Notes under the pieces: generated by a model | Told to the model about the DNA's origin: nothing | Seen by the model: only the letters and a program-made list of their open reading frames with translations | Databases searched by the model: none | Part shown: positions 16,667-25,836 of the stretch, one piece after another | Layout of the letters: each line of letters starts with the position of its first letter | Position numbering within the stretch: the first letter of the stretch is position 1 | Translations under genes and position numbers: made by a program | Assembly (NCBI GenBank): GCA_013216195.1 | Contig: JABSOQ010000008.1 | Location: 1 to 42,927 of the forward strand | Reading direction: 5' to 3' | Origin: Bdellovibrionales bacterium | GTDB taxonomy: Bacteria; Bdellovibrionota; Bdellovibrionia; Bdellovibrionales; UBA1609 | Length of the DNA stretch: 42,927 nt

Positions 16667-17812
16667 ATGGAGACGTCGCCCTCAGTTTCAACTATTCAAC
16701 ATGGCCCTGAGCCCTATCACACCCTGGAGTCAGTCCAAGAGATCCATGCCGAGATTTCAACAAAGTGCAATGCAGCATGCCCTATGTGCTCCAGAAATGA
16801 ATGCGGAGGGCGTACCTTGCCAAGTCTGCCACTCGTTGATTGGTCGGTCGATGACGCAAAAAGAGTATTCCATCCACAGCTTGTTAACCTTCAGAATGTG
16901 CTTTTTTGTGGTACGCACGGTGACCCTGCTCTCAACAGTGATGCTCTTGAAATCGTTGAGATGGCTAAGCGCTTAAACAATGTCACTGTCGAGTTCTACT
17001 CAAATGCTAGCGTGAGAAACAAAGATTGGTGGGCAGACCTCGGAAGAATTTTAAGTAACAGGTACAAAAAATCTTATTACCGACGAAATGACATTGGCGT
17101 ATTTAGCATAGATGGGCTAGCTGACACCAACCACCTCTACCGTAGAAATACAAACTTCAGCAGAATAATTGAAAATGCCTCGGCTTTTATTAAGGCTGGC
17201 GGAATCGCTAGATGGGATTTTCTTGTTTTTAAACACAACGAACACCAGGTTGAAGAAGCTGAAAGACTGTCAAAAAAGATGGGCTTCAAACAGTTTCGAT
17301 TGCGAAAGACATCTAGGTTCGCTTACAGCCCTGATAGCTCAAAAGATCGATTTCCAGTAAATAAAAAAGATGGCTCTCTGGACTACTATCTCGAACCACC
17401 AACCACTGAAGAGAATACGAACAAAAACTTCAAAGCCTTCAATTCTCACATTGCTAAGCTACACGATTCTGACATTAAAGAGATCTCTTGCTTGAACAAA
17501 ACCGAGTTTCAGAGAATCTATGTAAATGCAGAAATGCAAGTTCATCCCTGCTGCTTTATAGGTAGTGACCTTTATTCAAAATTTAGAACTAAGCATAATG
17601 AAGTTAAAGATCGATTTTTCTCGAACTACACCACAGGCTTCAATTCGCTTCGCAAAGCTGACTGGGAGCGGGTGCTAAGTCACCCATGGTTCAAGACAGA
17701 CTTGGTGTCTTCGTGGCAGTCATCAGCCACACCACTCAAACGGTGTCAGCAAACCTGTCTGAAAAAGTTCAGCCCAATAACTTCCCAATCACAAAGCAAA
17801 TCTACAAATTAA
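16667..17812 (+). CDS. Radical SAM/SPASM-like protein (B3)
   Basis: The 381-aa product has CNAACPMC at C34/C38/C41, FCGTHGDPALNS in the GGEP position, a conserved ARWDFLVFKHNEHQVEEA block, and a SPASM-like C-terminal set (SCLNKTE, VHPCCFIG, then RCQQTCLKKF). It belongs with B1 and B2 but is longer, with an insertion before the SPASM part (residues about 215-250, rich in Lys, Thr and Asn). It is monocistronic on the plus strand from a near-leaderless promoter. Its last four bases overlap the 3' end of C1 on the other strand. The substrate is unknown. Confidence 0.86.
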   Translation: METSPSVSTIQHGPEPYHTLESVQEIHAEISTKCNAACPMCSRNECGGRTLPSLPLVDWSVDDAKRVFHPQLVNLQNVLFCGTHGDPALNSDALEIVEMAKRLNNVTVEFYSNASVRNKDWWADLGRILSNRYKKSYYRRNDIGVFSIDGLADTNHLYRRNTNFSRIIENASAFIKAGGIARWDFLVFKHNEHQVEEAERLSKKMGFKQFRLRKTSRFAYSPDSSKDRFPVNKKDGSLDYYLEPPTTEENTNKNFKAFNSHIAKLHDSDIKEISCLNKTEFQRIYVNAEMQVHPCCFIGSDLYSKFRTKHNEVKDRFFSNYTTGFNSLRKADWERVLSHPWFKTDLVSSWQSSATPLKRCQQTCLKKFSPITSQSQSKSTN

Positions 17813-18942
17813 GCCAGTTCTAAACCTGGAAACGAGTGATTCAGAAAGGTTTGCAAAACCTTCGGGTTGGGGGCTTTCGTGATGCAAAGACCACAGTTGC
17901 ACTTTTTGTTTGGGCAAGTTATCGCAGGAACCTTTTTAGCCTTAAGAGTCTGTTCAAAACTATGAAGAATGGGCTCAATATCTTTGAGATTACCAATCGG
18001 TCCTCTACCACCCTCAAGATTGGCCTGACATGTCTGGTGATAAAACACATCACCAGCTTCTTGCTCAATATGCAGAAAAAACAGATTTACCAAGCACGAC
18101 CAACCTTTAAAATTTCTTTCAATAACGCGGCCACCATCTTCTTGTGATTGAATCCAATTGAGATCAGAGGTGTCGACCTCTGAATCTTCTTCGGTAGTGC
18201 GCAGTTCTTTAAAGCTTCTGTTCCCACAACAAGGCCTACCCGGAGACTTCGGCTTCTCGGAGCAACTCCCAGCTGATTTGGGCTTTCCTGCCATGAATTC
18301 GATTTGCTCTTGGGTGTAGTGATGTGCACCTTTGTCATCGGGGTGCTCACCAATCTCTCGAAGTGAAACTCTGATCCCCTGGGATTTCCAGAGCTCCACT
18401 AGCTCTTTGCACTCTCTAAAATAGTCAGCATTGGCATGAACCATCACGTTCAAGCCAAAATCATTCATTCGGTAATTCTGATCAAGCTGGCAGGCTCTCA
18501 ATGTTTGAATAGCGCCATTAACTCTTGCCTTAGCCTTGTCTGAAGCCTCGAAATGATAGCTTAGCGTCACAAAGTCGACATCCATGCAAAGCTCTTTTGC
18601 ATAGTTATCAGAGAACAAACCATTTGTGGTTACACCAACCCGAAAATGGGAGTTCACCTCTTTGATATGCCGGCAAAGAGGCAAAAACTCAGGGTTCAGT
18701 GTCGGCTCACCGCCTGTAAAGCTGATATTCATATGAGTCTGACCGCTTGCATACTCATTGAAAATCGCACCGTAGCGCAGAGGCAGCTCTGCAGCCTTCT
18801 TTAGGTCTTCTAGGCTTGCATGTGGTGACCAATCGTTATGGCGATGCGGAGGGCAGTAAGTACAATCCATGCTGCATCTGCGGCCTAGATCCCACGTACA
18901 TGTGAATTCGAGAGTGTTTTGCCATACTCCGCACTGACTCAC
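17809..18942 (-). CDS. Radical SAM protein, WDLGRRC type (C1)
   Basis: The 377-aa protein has TWDLGRRCSMDCTYC with C23/C27/C30 for the Fe-S cluster and an intact FTGGEPTLNPEF. It has a long Cys-rich C-terminal part: GRPCCGNR, WSCLVNLFFLHIEQ, FYHQTCQAN and CPNKKCNCGLC. The tail cysteines could hold one or two auxiliary clusters, but their pattern is not the standard SPASM one. The close paralogue C2 at 34018-35244 keeps all of these motifs. The GTG start has GGGAG about 6 bases upstream. It lies 48 bases after A5 and is probably co-transcribed with it; in the second island C2 likewise directly follows a type A gene. Confidence 0.85.
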   Translation of the reverse strand: MSQCGVWQNTLEFTCTWDLGRRCSMDCTYCPPHRHNDWSPHASLEDLKKAAELPLRYGAIFNEYASGQTHMNISFTGGEPTLNPEFLPLCRHIKEVNSHFRVGVTTNGLFSDNYAKELCMDVDFVTLSYHFEASDKAKARVNGAIQTLRACQLDQNYRMNDFGLNVMVHANADYFRECKELVELWKSQGIRVSLREIGEHPDDKGAHHYTQEQIEFMAGKPKSAGSCSEKPKSPGRPCCGNRSFKELRTTEEDSEVDTSDLNWIQSQEDGGRVIERNFKGWSCLVNLFFLHIEQEAGDVFYHQTCQANLEGGRGPIGNLKDIEPILHSFEQTLKAKKVPAITCPNKKCNCGLCITKAPNPKVLQTFLNHSFPGLELA

Positions 18943-18990
18943 AGAGCACTCCCAAAGCGCAGAGCAAATTGCCGACTTAAAAAGACACCA

Positions 18991-20391
18991 TTAGACATAC
19001 TTTTTCCACTCTGGGTACACGTCGAAAATTGAGTGCTCGCACTCCTCTTCAGAAAGTGCATTAAATTCTAAAAACTTCGGAAACAGATCACTTTTATCTT
19101 CTGAGTTCATAAACTTGATACAGTTCTTAATGAACCGATTAATACGTCTCATCTGCATATCTTTGACGTCTTGCTGATGCCAAATCGGCATGCCCCAATA
19201 GGGTTCAATTTCTTTTTCAATATTATCTACAAAGGCCGTCGCCTTTTCAGTGAACTGCTCTTTCACTTCTTTTGGTAGAATTTGAGAGTTCAAAAAATCT
19301 GGCTGTCTTACCTGGCTCGAGTGAAAAACACCACCAAGTTTAGTAAAGTACTTTGCCGCCTCTACAATTCTGCCAACGTTGTAAACACTCGAGGTGAATG
19401 TGGCAATCACAACTACCTTATCACCCGGAAAGTTCTTGAACTTGGCATTCGGATCTTGAGGAAACCGATTGAACAGCTTCTCAATGTTCTTTTCGACATC
19501 CTCAATCGAGGCTCCACTGCGGACCACTGGGTAAATAACCGGATCACCATCAAAAGAAACTTTGAGTAAGATCGAATCAAAATGAGGCCAGTAATCTAGT
19601 GCTGAGTATTTGTCTGAACCCAGCGTTGTGAGATTTGTAGTGTACTCGAGAACCATGTTTTCGCCGTATGGCTTTAAAATTTCAAGCGCCTCAAACTGAC
19701 TGTCATCCATCAGAGGTTCGCCACCAGTGATCATAACGTATTCAAGGTGCTTCGCGTTCACTTTGAAAAAGTCGAGCATACCTTGCTTGTAGTCATTTTT
19801 TGCTCTGCGATCTAACTGGGCTAGTGGCCCCGCGTATTTGTGCCCGTTTTTTCGTTGCCACTCTGCTATTGGAGTCGACCTTCTAAAGTCTCGCTCCCAT
19901 TTTGAGCTGTACTCTGGGCCACACATACGGCACTTGAGATTGCAGATGTTTGAAAATCGAACCTCGACTTGCTTGATTTCGTTTGGCATTTCGCCCGTCT
20001 CGAGATTGAGCTTTTCTAATTGAGGCCTCCACTCTTTATGAATGGTGACATCACGCAAACTCTCTTGCCGGTATGAAAAGCTGCCAGCTTCTTCGAGTTT
20101 CTTGCATGACAAACACTCTTCGGGGAGTTCACCCGAGAGCATCGTTTTGCGAAGATTGAGCATGGCTTCATTGTTCCACGCGTTCAACATACTCTCTTCA
20201 AACAAGTCTCCTGTTGAATGAGAGCGAAAGCAAGGCGCAAGCCTTCCGCTTGGTTTCATGTTGAGATGGGTAAAGGGGTACATGCACATCGAATTGGGAT
20301 GCTTGCGAATAAGCTGGTGAAAGACCGACTGACCCTCTTTTTCAGGGTGTTTGTAGAACACATCTTCGCCATCGATAATGCGTTCGCTCAT
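18991..20391 (-). CDS. N-terminal twitch radical SAM protein (A5)
   Basis: The 466-aa product begins MSERIID. Its N-terminal domain has CMYPFTHLNMKPSG at C36, then APCFRSH (C54, only one Cys where others have two), and C93-x2-C96 with KLEEAGSFSYRQ. The rSAM motif CNLKCRMC is at C150/C154/C157 and GGEPLMDD follows. I choose the ATG at 20391 with GAGGGGG upstream; a TTG at 20418 would cover the ribosome site. The single Cys at the usual CC position may alter the auxiliary cluster. It heads an A5-C1 operon on the minus strand. Confidence 0.87.
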   Translation of the reverse strand: MSERIIDGEDVFYKHPEKEGQSVFHQLIRKHPNSMCMYPFTHLNMKPSGRLAPCFRSHSTGDLFEESMLNAWNNEAMLNLRKTMLSGELPEECLSCKKLEEAGSFSYRQESLRDVTIHKEWRPQLEKLNLETGEMPNEIKQVEVRFSNICNLKCRMCGPEYSSKWERDFRRSTPIAEWQRKNGHKYAGPLAQLDRRAKNDYKQGMLDFFKVNAKHLEYVMITGGEPLMDDSQFEALEILKPYGENMVLEYTTNLTTLGSDKYSALDYWPHFDSILLKVSFDGDPVIYPVVRSGASIEDVEKNIEKLFNRFPQDPNAKFKNFPGDKVVVIATFTSSVYNVGRIVEAAKYFTKLGGVFHSSQVRQPDFLNSQILPKEVKEQFTEKATAFVDNIEKEIEPYWGMPIWHQQDVKDMQMRRINRFIKNCIKFMNSEDKSDLFPKFLEFNALSEEECEHSIFDVYPEWKKYV

Positions 20392-20418
20392 TGAGACCCC
20401 CTCTAAGGCTGAAATCAA

Positions 20419-20448
20419 TGTTTAGCATGACTCAGACAAATTGACCAA
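20419..20448 (-). promoter_or_regulatory. Candidate promoter of A5-C1
   Basis: On the minus strand, TTGGTC (20443-20448), 18 bases, then TAAACA (20419-20424), about 27 bases before the A5 start. The match is moderate. Confidence 0.35.
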
Positions 20449-20551
20449 CTCGGTCTCTAGGCAGAATGACCCCTAAATTGGCTCTCACCTTATATTGTGC
20501 GCCATGGCGGTGTTCCAGCTCAATTTACTCGGATTCTTAGGCCAATAGGTC

Positions 20552-20557
20552 TAATAT
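20552..20557 (+). promoter_or_regulatory. Candidate -10 box of B4
   Basis: TAATAT lies 8 bases before the B4 ATG in the context GGTCTAATATAGG. It resembles the GGTCTATATT context before B3. The -35 region is weak. No ribosome site precedes the ATG, so a leaderless message is likely if this box is used. Confidence 0.33.
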
Positions 20558-20565
20558 AGGCGCCT

Positions 20566-21639
20566 ATGAATCATTTCGTTAGTCCACTTAAAGAAATTCA
20601 AGTAGAGCTCTCGACCAATTGTAATGCTCTTTGCGTCGGCTGCGTTCGGACTGACCGAAACTATGTTGATACCAAACCTTGGATACCGAAGAATCAGCAG
20701 CTTGAGCCCGAAATTCTACTGAATGCACTCAAGTCAGATTTCGCCAAGCCGCTTAAGAAACTCGAGTTTTGCGGCAATATCGATGAGCCCCTGGCTTACA
20801 GCAAATTCTATGAACTTTTGTGCCAGGTCTACGAGATACGGCCAGACATTAAAGTCTCGATTCATACAAATGGCAGTATTCGGTCACCAGAGTACATTCG
20901 AAAAGTGGGTGACCTGCTGGGTAAGTTTTCTGCTGAAAGCAACTTTAGATTTAGTCTCGACGGGGTCGGTGACACTAATGCGATCTATCGCTACCGTACG
21001 AATTGGAACAAGGTATTTGAAAACCTAAAGGCTGCCTGTGAATCAGATGCCAAAGTGATTTGGCAGTTTTTAACCTTTCCATGGAACTCACATCAAGTCG
21101 AAGAGGCCAGAAAAATGGCTACAGAGGTCGGCTGTGACGAGATTTGGATCAGACCAGATAGAAGCACTGCCAGCCTGAAGTCAGTTGACGAGCTCAGCGA
21201 ATTGAGATCGAACAAAAGCCCCGCCTCAGCCTGTAGGCCTGAGGGTGATCTCAGCGTTTTAGAAAACATGCCACCGGTTCAAGAGTCTCCAATTCACTGC
21301 ACATTCAGCGAACATGGTCGTATTTTTCTCAGCTGGGAGGCAAAGATATGGCCCTGCTGCTTTATCTCAAACATCAAATACGAATCAAAAGCCAAGGTCG
21401 ATCATTTACAGAAGACTGTGCTTGATAAATATGGCGAGCATTTCAATGATCTCAACCATCATTCTTTTGATGAAATTATGGCCCACCCTTACTTCGTTAA
21501 TGAGCTCGTTGATTCATGGCAATCTGAAAACAACCTCGACAGCCTAAACTGGCGATGTCGCAATCGGTGTCGATCAAGCAGGCGAAGAGTTAGCGACAAT
21601 AAAATTGATGACAAAAAAATCGACAAGTTCGACCTATGA
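20566..21639 (+). CDS. Radical SAM/SPASM-like protein (B4)
   Basis: The 357-aa protein has CNALCVGC at C19/C23/C26 and FCGNIDEPLAYS in the GGEP position. The conserved mid-block here reads IWQFLTFPWNSHQVEEA. The C-terminal cysteines are HCTFSE, WPCCFIS and CRNRCRSSRRR. The basic, Arg/Lys-rich end is unusual in the set. It is monocistronic on the plus strand and converges on the 21646-23067 gene, with 6 bases between the stops. The SPASM-like tail suggests auxiliary Fe-S clusters. The substrate is unknown. Confidence 0.85.
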   Translation: MNHFVSPLKEIQVELSTNCNALCVGCVRTDRNYVDTKPWIPKNQQLEPEILLNALKSDFAKPLKKLEFCGNIDEPLAYSKFYELLCQVYEIRPDIKVSIHTNGSIRSPEYIRKVGDLLGKFSAESNFRFSLDGVGDTNAIYRYRTNWNKVFENLKAACESDAKVIWQFLTFPWNSHQVEEARKMATEVGCDEIWIRPDRSTASLKSVDELSELRSNKSPASACRPEGDLSVLENMPPVQESPIHCTFSEHGRIFLSWEAKIWPCCFISNIKYESKAKVDHLQKTVLDKYGEHFNDLNHHSFDEIMAHPYFVNELVDSWQSENNLDSLNWRCRNRCRSSRRRVSDNKIDDKKIDKFDL

Positions 21640-21645
21640 CACTGA

Positions 21646-23067
21646 TTAGCCTCTGAATGCGCCCATGAGCTTCCAAGCGAATTCGCTAATCGGTGTATCG
21701 CTTGTGTTCTTGCCGGTAACAACAAGGCATTCATATTTAGCTGCCTCTTTGAGGAAGCTATAAAACAAGTGCTCCAGATTGTGTCGACCATAAGTTAGTT
21801 CGTTTTGGCCAAGAAATATATCACTAAAGGCAAACAGGGTATGCTGATCACCCTCGACTTCTTTTAGCAGCCTCGAGTAATCTTGCAAAAGATTGATATG
21901 CATGTACTTTTTAGGCGCCTGCTTTAGTGTCTGAAATACTTCTGAAAAAGCAAGATGCTGCTCTTTCAAAAGCCTCTTGAGCTCCCAAAGGTTCTTATCG
22001 GAGTGACCCGTGTTCAAAATGATATCTGGTCGGTCCTTTTGAAACTCCTCTGCAAACTTAGGGATATCAAACAGGTCTCCATCAAAGCGCTCCCAAAAGG
22101 CTTTTTTGAAGTCAATCGCATCTTGGTTGATATCGTAATACACTAGAGACAAATCGTGGCAATGGCCATAGGCCACCGTGTTGCCAAACTCTAACAGACC
22201 AGCACATGGCCCTAAATATTTATGGAAAGGAAACCGGTTGTTATCTGTCCATTCTGGGTCTGGAATCAAGTGCTCGGTATTGAAGACAAACACCGAAGAC
22301 TTTCTGGTTTTGAAAGCATAGGGGCGATTCGCTTTATTTTGCCCATACAAACCGAGCTTCTTAGTTAGTAGGTACATCATGACTTGGTTCTGCGACAAGT
22401 TGTCTGTTGGCTCGATTGAGAAAACAGCCTCTATGTTTTTGTTCAACGCCTCAGTGTTGTCATCTGGGTAGAGGTAGGTTTTTTGATCTCTAATTTTATC
22501 TGGTAGGTTGTGAATCTCCATACCGTTTTTCAGACTGACATCAACGAAATTCCATCCACAAGTCCATGTTTCATAGGTCTTGCTTGCCTCGGCTGGCTTG
22601 ATCATCTTTGGAGTGTAATCGTCGTGAATTGAATCTGCAGCATGATAAGATTGTAGTTCGAGATGTTTGGTCTCATAGTTACCAAAGGCAGGGCAACCCA
22701 GCTCTCTGTACTTTTTCATATTCACTGCAAACACTTGTTCATGTATGCCACAGTAGCGATTTTGCTTGTCGATCAACTGCCCAGTAACCAAGGTGTTGGG
22801 AGGCAGGCTTCCAATATGCTCAAGCATGTCTGCATGTAAGCGGTCTTGATCTGAATACATGACTCCTTCGCTATGAACTACGCACCAGTCTGCTTCTTCA
22901 ACTTCATCAATACCACGCAAAAGCTTATCGACATCTTCATGAGCCAGTCGATCAAGATGCTTGAAGTCTTGAGGCTTAGGAATTCGTTTGTAAAAGACCT
23001 CGAGTGACTCTCGAAAAGAGGGATTGAGTTTTTTTGCTCTCTTCCAAGTGAGATGAAGTACTCTCAT
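21646..23067 (-). CDS. Uncharacterised 473-aa protein (possibly nucleotide-sugar or SAM enzyme)
   Basis: I do not recognise this family with certainty. It is soluble, with no signal peptide or membrane span. The first 150 residues (WCVVHSEGVMYSDQDRLHAD, LVTGQLIDKQNRYCGIHEQ, YRELGCPAFGNYE) have the feel of a GT-A-like fold but lack a clear DxD. Around residue 300 is LLEFGNTVAYGHCHDLSLV followed by YYDINQDAIDFKKAFWERF, which loosely resembles a methyltransferase glycine motif. The ATG has GGAGG upstream. It overlaps the end of the hydroxylase-like gene by 92 bases on the same strand, so the two are co-transcribed and probably act together. Confidence 0.55.
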   Translation of the reverse strand: MRVLHLTWKRAKKLNPSFRESLEVFYKRIPKPQDFKHLDRLAHEDVDKLLRGIDEVEEADWCVVHSEGVMYSDQDRLHADMLEHIGSLPPNTLVTGQLIDKQNRYCGIHEQVFAVNMKKYRELGCPAFGNYETKHLELQSYHAADSIHDDYTPKMIKPAEASKTYETWTCGWNFVDVSLKNGMEIHNLPDKIRDQKTYLYPDDNTEALNKNIEAVFSIEPTDNLSQNQVMMYLLTKKLGLYGQNKANRPYAFKTRKSSVFVFNTEHLIPDPEWTDNNRFPFHKYLGPCAGLLEFGNTVAYGHCHDLSLVYYDINQDAIDFKKAFWERFDGDLFDIPKFAEEFQKDRPDIILNTGHSDKNLWELKRLLKEQHLAFSEVFQTLKQAPKKYMHINLLQDYSRLLKEVEGDQHTLFAFSDIFLGQNELTYGRHNLEHLFYSFLKEAAKYECLVVTGKNTSDTPISEFAWKLMGAFRG

Positions 23068-23875
23068 GATCTACAAACCTCCGGTAGCTATTCATATAAA
23101 CAGGAGACCAATACTCCCAGTTAGGGCAGCCATGAACAATGATGTGAAACCGAGCTTGATCGCTATTGTTGAAAACTGCGTGCCTATTGACTAGTGCCAA
23201 CTTATTTATTGTGCCCTGTTGAAATGGAACAACCCCAGCATTTTGCATCACAAACTCACACCCCTCCGGGTTATTCAACGCAATATTGACCGGCCCCAAT
23301 GTGTAATGATCAAAATCAGTGTGAGGGCAAATGTAACCACCTGGCTCCAACATCATGATTCGAACCCTATGAAACCAGTCGTAATGAAACTGTTCTTTGA
23401 AAAAAGCTGTCGTTACAGGCGCCATATCAGAGATGTCTGTCCAGCGGTAAATTGAGTCATCTTCTGGGTCCATTCCGTACTTTTCAGCACCCTGGGTGTG
23501 CAAAGACGAAATGCCGTGCAGAACAAGGCTCTTCCAGCCGCGGTTGTCTTCATAGTCTGAGCGATGGGCCAACATTAGTGATTGCAGAGCTTTTGCCTCT
23601 TCAAGCATCTCTTGGGCAGGAACCTCGAACCCAAGTATCGGCAAATAGGGAAGTCCACTTTTCTTTAAGATCGCTTTCGAGTCTTCACATGCAACATCAA
23701 AAGAAGAGGTCATGCCACTGGCCTTAGCTTCAGAGATAAAAGTCTTTAGCTCTTCTGAAAGTGTCAAACCCCTGCCTCTCCCTCGGTAAGCCACCGAGAT
23801 ATCTACGACCACTTGGCTCTGCCAAGAGGTATTCTCTGTTAAAGAGCTTTGTTGCCTTTTGCATTGTCTCACCAT
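22976..23875 (-). CDS. Aspartyl/asparaginyl beta-hydroxylase-like 2OG-Fe(II) oxygenase
   Basis: The 299-aa product has RIMMLEPGGYICPHTDFDHY, giving the HxD iron ligands (H185, D187), then LVNRHAVFNNSDQARFHII with the distal His H232 and R242, which would bind 2-oxoglutarate. This order and spacing match the aspartyl/asparaginyl beta-hydroxylase fold. The substrate could be a peptide or a small molecule. The first 36 residues (RGRGRG-rich) look unconserved; a TTG at 23767 with GAGAGG upstream is an alternative start and would leave more room for the divergent A6 promoter. Its 3' end overlaps the next gene by 92 bases. Confidence 0.7.
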   Translation of the reverse strand: MVRQCKRQQSSLTENTSWQSQVVVDISVAYRGRGRGLTLSEELKTFISEAKASGMTSSFDVACEDSKAILKKSGLPYLPILGFEVPAQEMLEEAKALQSLMLAHRSDYEDNRGWKSLVLHGISSLHTQGAEKYGMDPEDDSIYRWTDISDMAPVTTAFFKEQFHYDWFHRVRIMMLEPGGYICPHTDFDHYTLGPVNIALNNPEGCEFVMQNAGVVPFQQGTINKLALVNRHAVFNNSDQARFHIIVHGCPNWEYWSPVYMNSYRRFVDHESTSSHLEESKKTQSLFSRVTRGLLQTNS

Positions 23876-23911
23876 CTGCTGCTAAAATTAGGCCCGGTGT
23901 GGGGAGATTTC

Positions 23912-25195
23912 ATGTCATCGCAGATTGAAAATGTAGAAAAAGACAAAAACGGCGAGCAAGAGACCGGCTACAAATCAGTTTTCTGCCCTTTTCCGTATGT
24001 ACATGTGGCGGTAAACACCAATGGCATGTACAGAGTATGCTGCGAAGCAACGGAAGAGTCTCCACACTCACTTCAAGAAATGAAACCCGCTGAATGGCTC
24101 AATAGCCAGTACATGCAACAGATTAGACAGACTATGGAAGCCGGGCAGTGGCCTTCGCAGTGTTCAAATTGCAAAGTGCAAGAAGCTGCTGGAGTTACCA
24201 GCAAGAGGCTGCGCACTCATATACTCAAAGTACCTGACACTGATCAACCCGAGGTTACCTCTCTCGATTGGCGGATTGGTCGTCTTTGCAATGCAGCTTG
24301 TGCCAACTGCAATCAAGAAAACAGCACCAAGTGGGAGCGGAGCGGTACTGAACTCAACGACCTCGGCCTTTTGAGAGACAAAGAGATTAGTGCCGTTGCG
24401 GTAGAAGAAGGTGAGCAGCCCTTTACGGTCACTGAATTGTCTAAACTAAAAAGAGCTTACATCGCTGGCGGCGAGCCCTTTTTGCTTAAATCGACTCTGC
24501 CCATTGTGGAGTCTCTCCCCAGTGATTGCGAAGTGATCATCAACACCAATCTTTCAATACTGAATGATGACATTTTAAGAGAGTATATACGATTCGGAAA
24601 ACACGCGAGCCTAGTTGTCAGTATTGATGGCACGGGCCCAGGCTTTAACCTCATGAGACACCCTATTAAGTTTGAAGACTTCGACAAAAACCTAAGACAA
24701 GTCATGGACATGCTGCCTCAAACTATGATCGTTTTTAATTTCACTTGGTCTCTACTTAACGTCTCTGAACTGGCGCCAGTGATTCGGTACTTTAGAGGTT
24801 TTCGTGAGAGTCGTGAGAAAATGCTCATCGACTTTCATCCACTCGAAATCCCTAACTACCTCAAGTTTGCAAATCTCGATTTAGACTTTCGAAAACGGGT
24901 TGCTGAAAAAACAAGGTCAGACCTGGCGGGCTCGAACACTTTTTTAACAAAGCTTGGCCTGCACACAGAAATTGAAAACTTGATTCACCTTCTTGAAACA
25001 GAACAGATGACAAAACCTGAAACTCAGCGTGAGGCTTTGATCTATCTCAATTGGTTGGCGAAAGACAGGCCCTACACTGAAGACTACATTTCAAGTTCTC
25101 AACTAAGAGACGGCCTGCTTTCTTCGCATCAACCCACGCGAACTGAGTCAAAAGGCATTGATCATAATCACATGAAAGACAACACTTCATCATGA
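23912..25195 (+). CDS. N-terminal twitch radical SAM protein (A6)
   Basis: The 427-aa protein has CPFPYVHVAVNTNG at C25, YRVCCEA at C43-C44, and C84-x2-C87 with VQEAAGVTSKR. The rSAM motif CNAACANC is at C126/C130/C133 and YIAGGEPFLLKS follows. The ATG at 23912 is preceded by GGGGAGA at ideal spacing, so it is preferred over an upstream TTG at 23849 that would overlap the divergent hydroxylase gene. Its stop overlaps the ATG of B5a by four bases, giving a coupled A6-B5a-B5b operon. The substrate is unknown. Confidence 0.87.
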   Translation: MSSQIENVEKDKNGEQETGYKSVFCPFPYVHVAVNTNGMYRVCCEATEESPHSLQEMKPAEWLNSQYMQQIRQTMEAGQWPSQCSNCKVQEAAGVTSKRLRTHILKVPDTDQPEVTSLDWRIGRLCNAACANCNQENSTKWERSGTELNDLGLLRDKEISAVAVEEGEQPFTVTELSKLKRAYIAGGEPFLLKSTLPIVESLPSDCEVIINTNLSILNDDILREYIRFGKHASLVVSIDGTGPGFNLMRHPIKFEDFDKNLRQVMDMLPQTMIVFNFTWSLLNVSELAPVIRYFRGFRESREKMLIDFHPLEIPNYLKFANLDLDFRKRVAEKTRSDLAGSNTFLTKLGLHTEIENLIHLLETEQMTKPETQREALIYLNWLAKDRPYTEDYISSSQLRDGLLSSHQPTRTESKGIDHNHMKDNTSS

Positions 25196-25836
25196 GCCGC
25201 CCTGATGCTGAAATCAAAGAAGACCTTCACCTCGAATTGACATCAAAGTGTGCGTTGAAGTGCCCTGCCTGCCCTAGAACTGAACGGTTTGGTGATTATA
25301 CTGTAACTGAGCTCAGCCTAGATGCTCTAAAGAACATTTTAGACTTTGACTACAAATACAAGATTGTCTCGCTCTGCGGAGACCATGGCGACCCGATCTA
25401 CCACTCACAATTTCACAATGTCATTGAACTCTTGCTCGACCTACCCGGAGCCCCAAGTCTCCATATTGCAACAAATGGCTCAGGCCGCAAAGCAGACTGG
25501 TGGAAGGCCACAGCCGAGCTTCTTCGCCCAAAAGATAGAGTGATTTTTGGTATTGATGGGCTAGAAGACACAAACGAGCTCTACAGGCGTGGTGCTAATT
25601 GGCAAAGCATTATGACAGCCGCTAAGACGCTCAAGGCTTCTGGCAATAGCCAATTGGTATGGCAATGGATCCTATTCGAACATAACCAACATCAGATGCC
25701 AGAGGCTCGTAAAGTTTTTGAAGATGTGCGGTTTGATGACTTCTGGGTCGTTCAGAGCTTTAGATCAAGTGACACCAGTTGCAAGCCTGCCACTATTACA
25801 ATCGATGAAGCAAAGATGAGGTTTCAAAATGGCTGA
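25192..25836 (+). CDS. Radical SAM core half of a split B-type protein (B5a)
   Basis: This 214-aa ORF has CALKCPAC at C20/C24/C27, LCGDHGDPIYHS in the GGEP position, IFGIDGLEDTNELYRRG and VWQWILFEHNQHQMPEA, all matching the first two-thirds of B1-B4 and B6. It then stops at a TGA, just where the paralogues continue into the SPASM-like domain. That domain is encoded by the next ORF in the +1 frame. The ORF has no SPASM cysteines of its own. It either works with B5b as a two-chain enzyme or results from a frameshift. It starts by a 4-base overlap with A6. Confidence 0.8.
   Translation: MSRPDAEIKEDLHLELTSKCALKCPACPRTERFGDYTVTELSLDALKNILDFDYKYKIVSLCGDHGDPIYHSQFHNVIELLLDLPGAPSLHIATNGSGRKADWWKATAELLRPKDRVIFGIDGLEDTNELYRRGANWQSIMTAAKTLKASGNSQLVWQWILFEHNQHQMPEARKVFEDVRFDDFWVVQSFRSSDTSCKPATITIDEAKMRFQNG

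Noticed and set aside
20466-20540. 24-codon ORF (MTPKLALTLYCAPWRC...) between A5 and B4, considered as a precursor peptide
   Set aside because: No convincing ribosome site, it lies in a divergent promoter region, and there is no repeat or homologous peptide elsewhere in the window.
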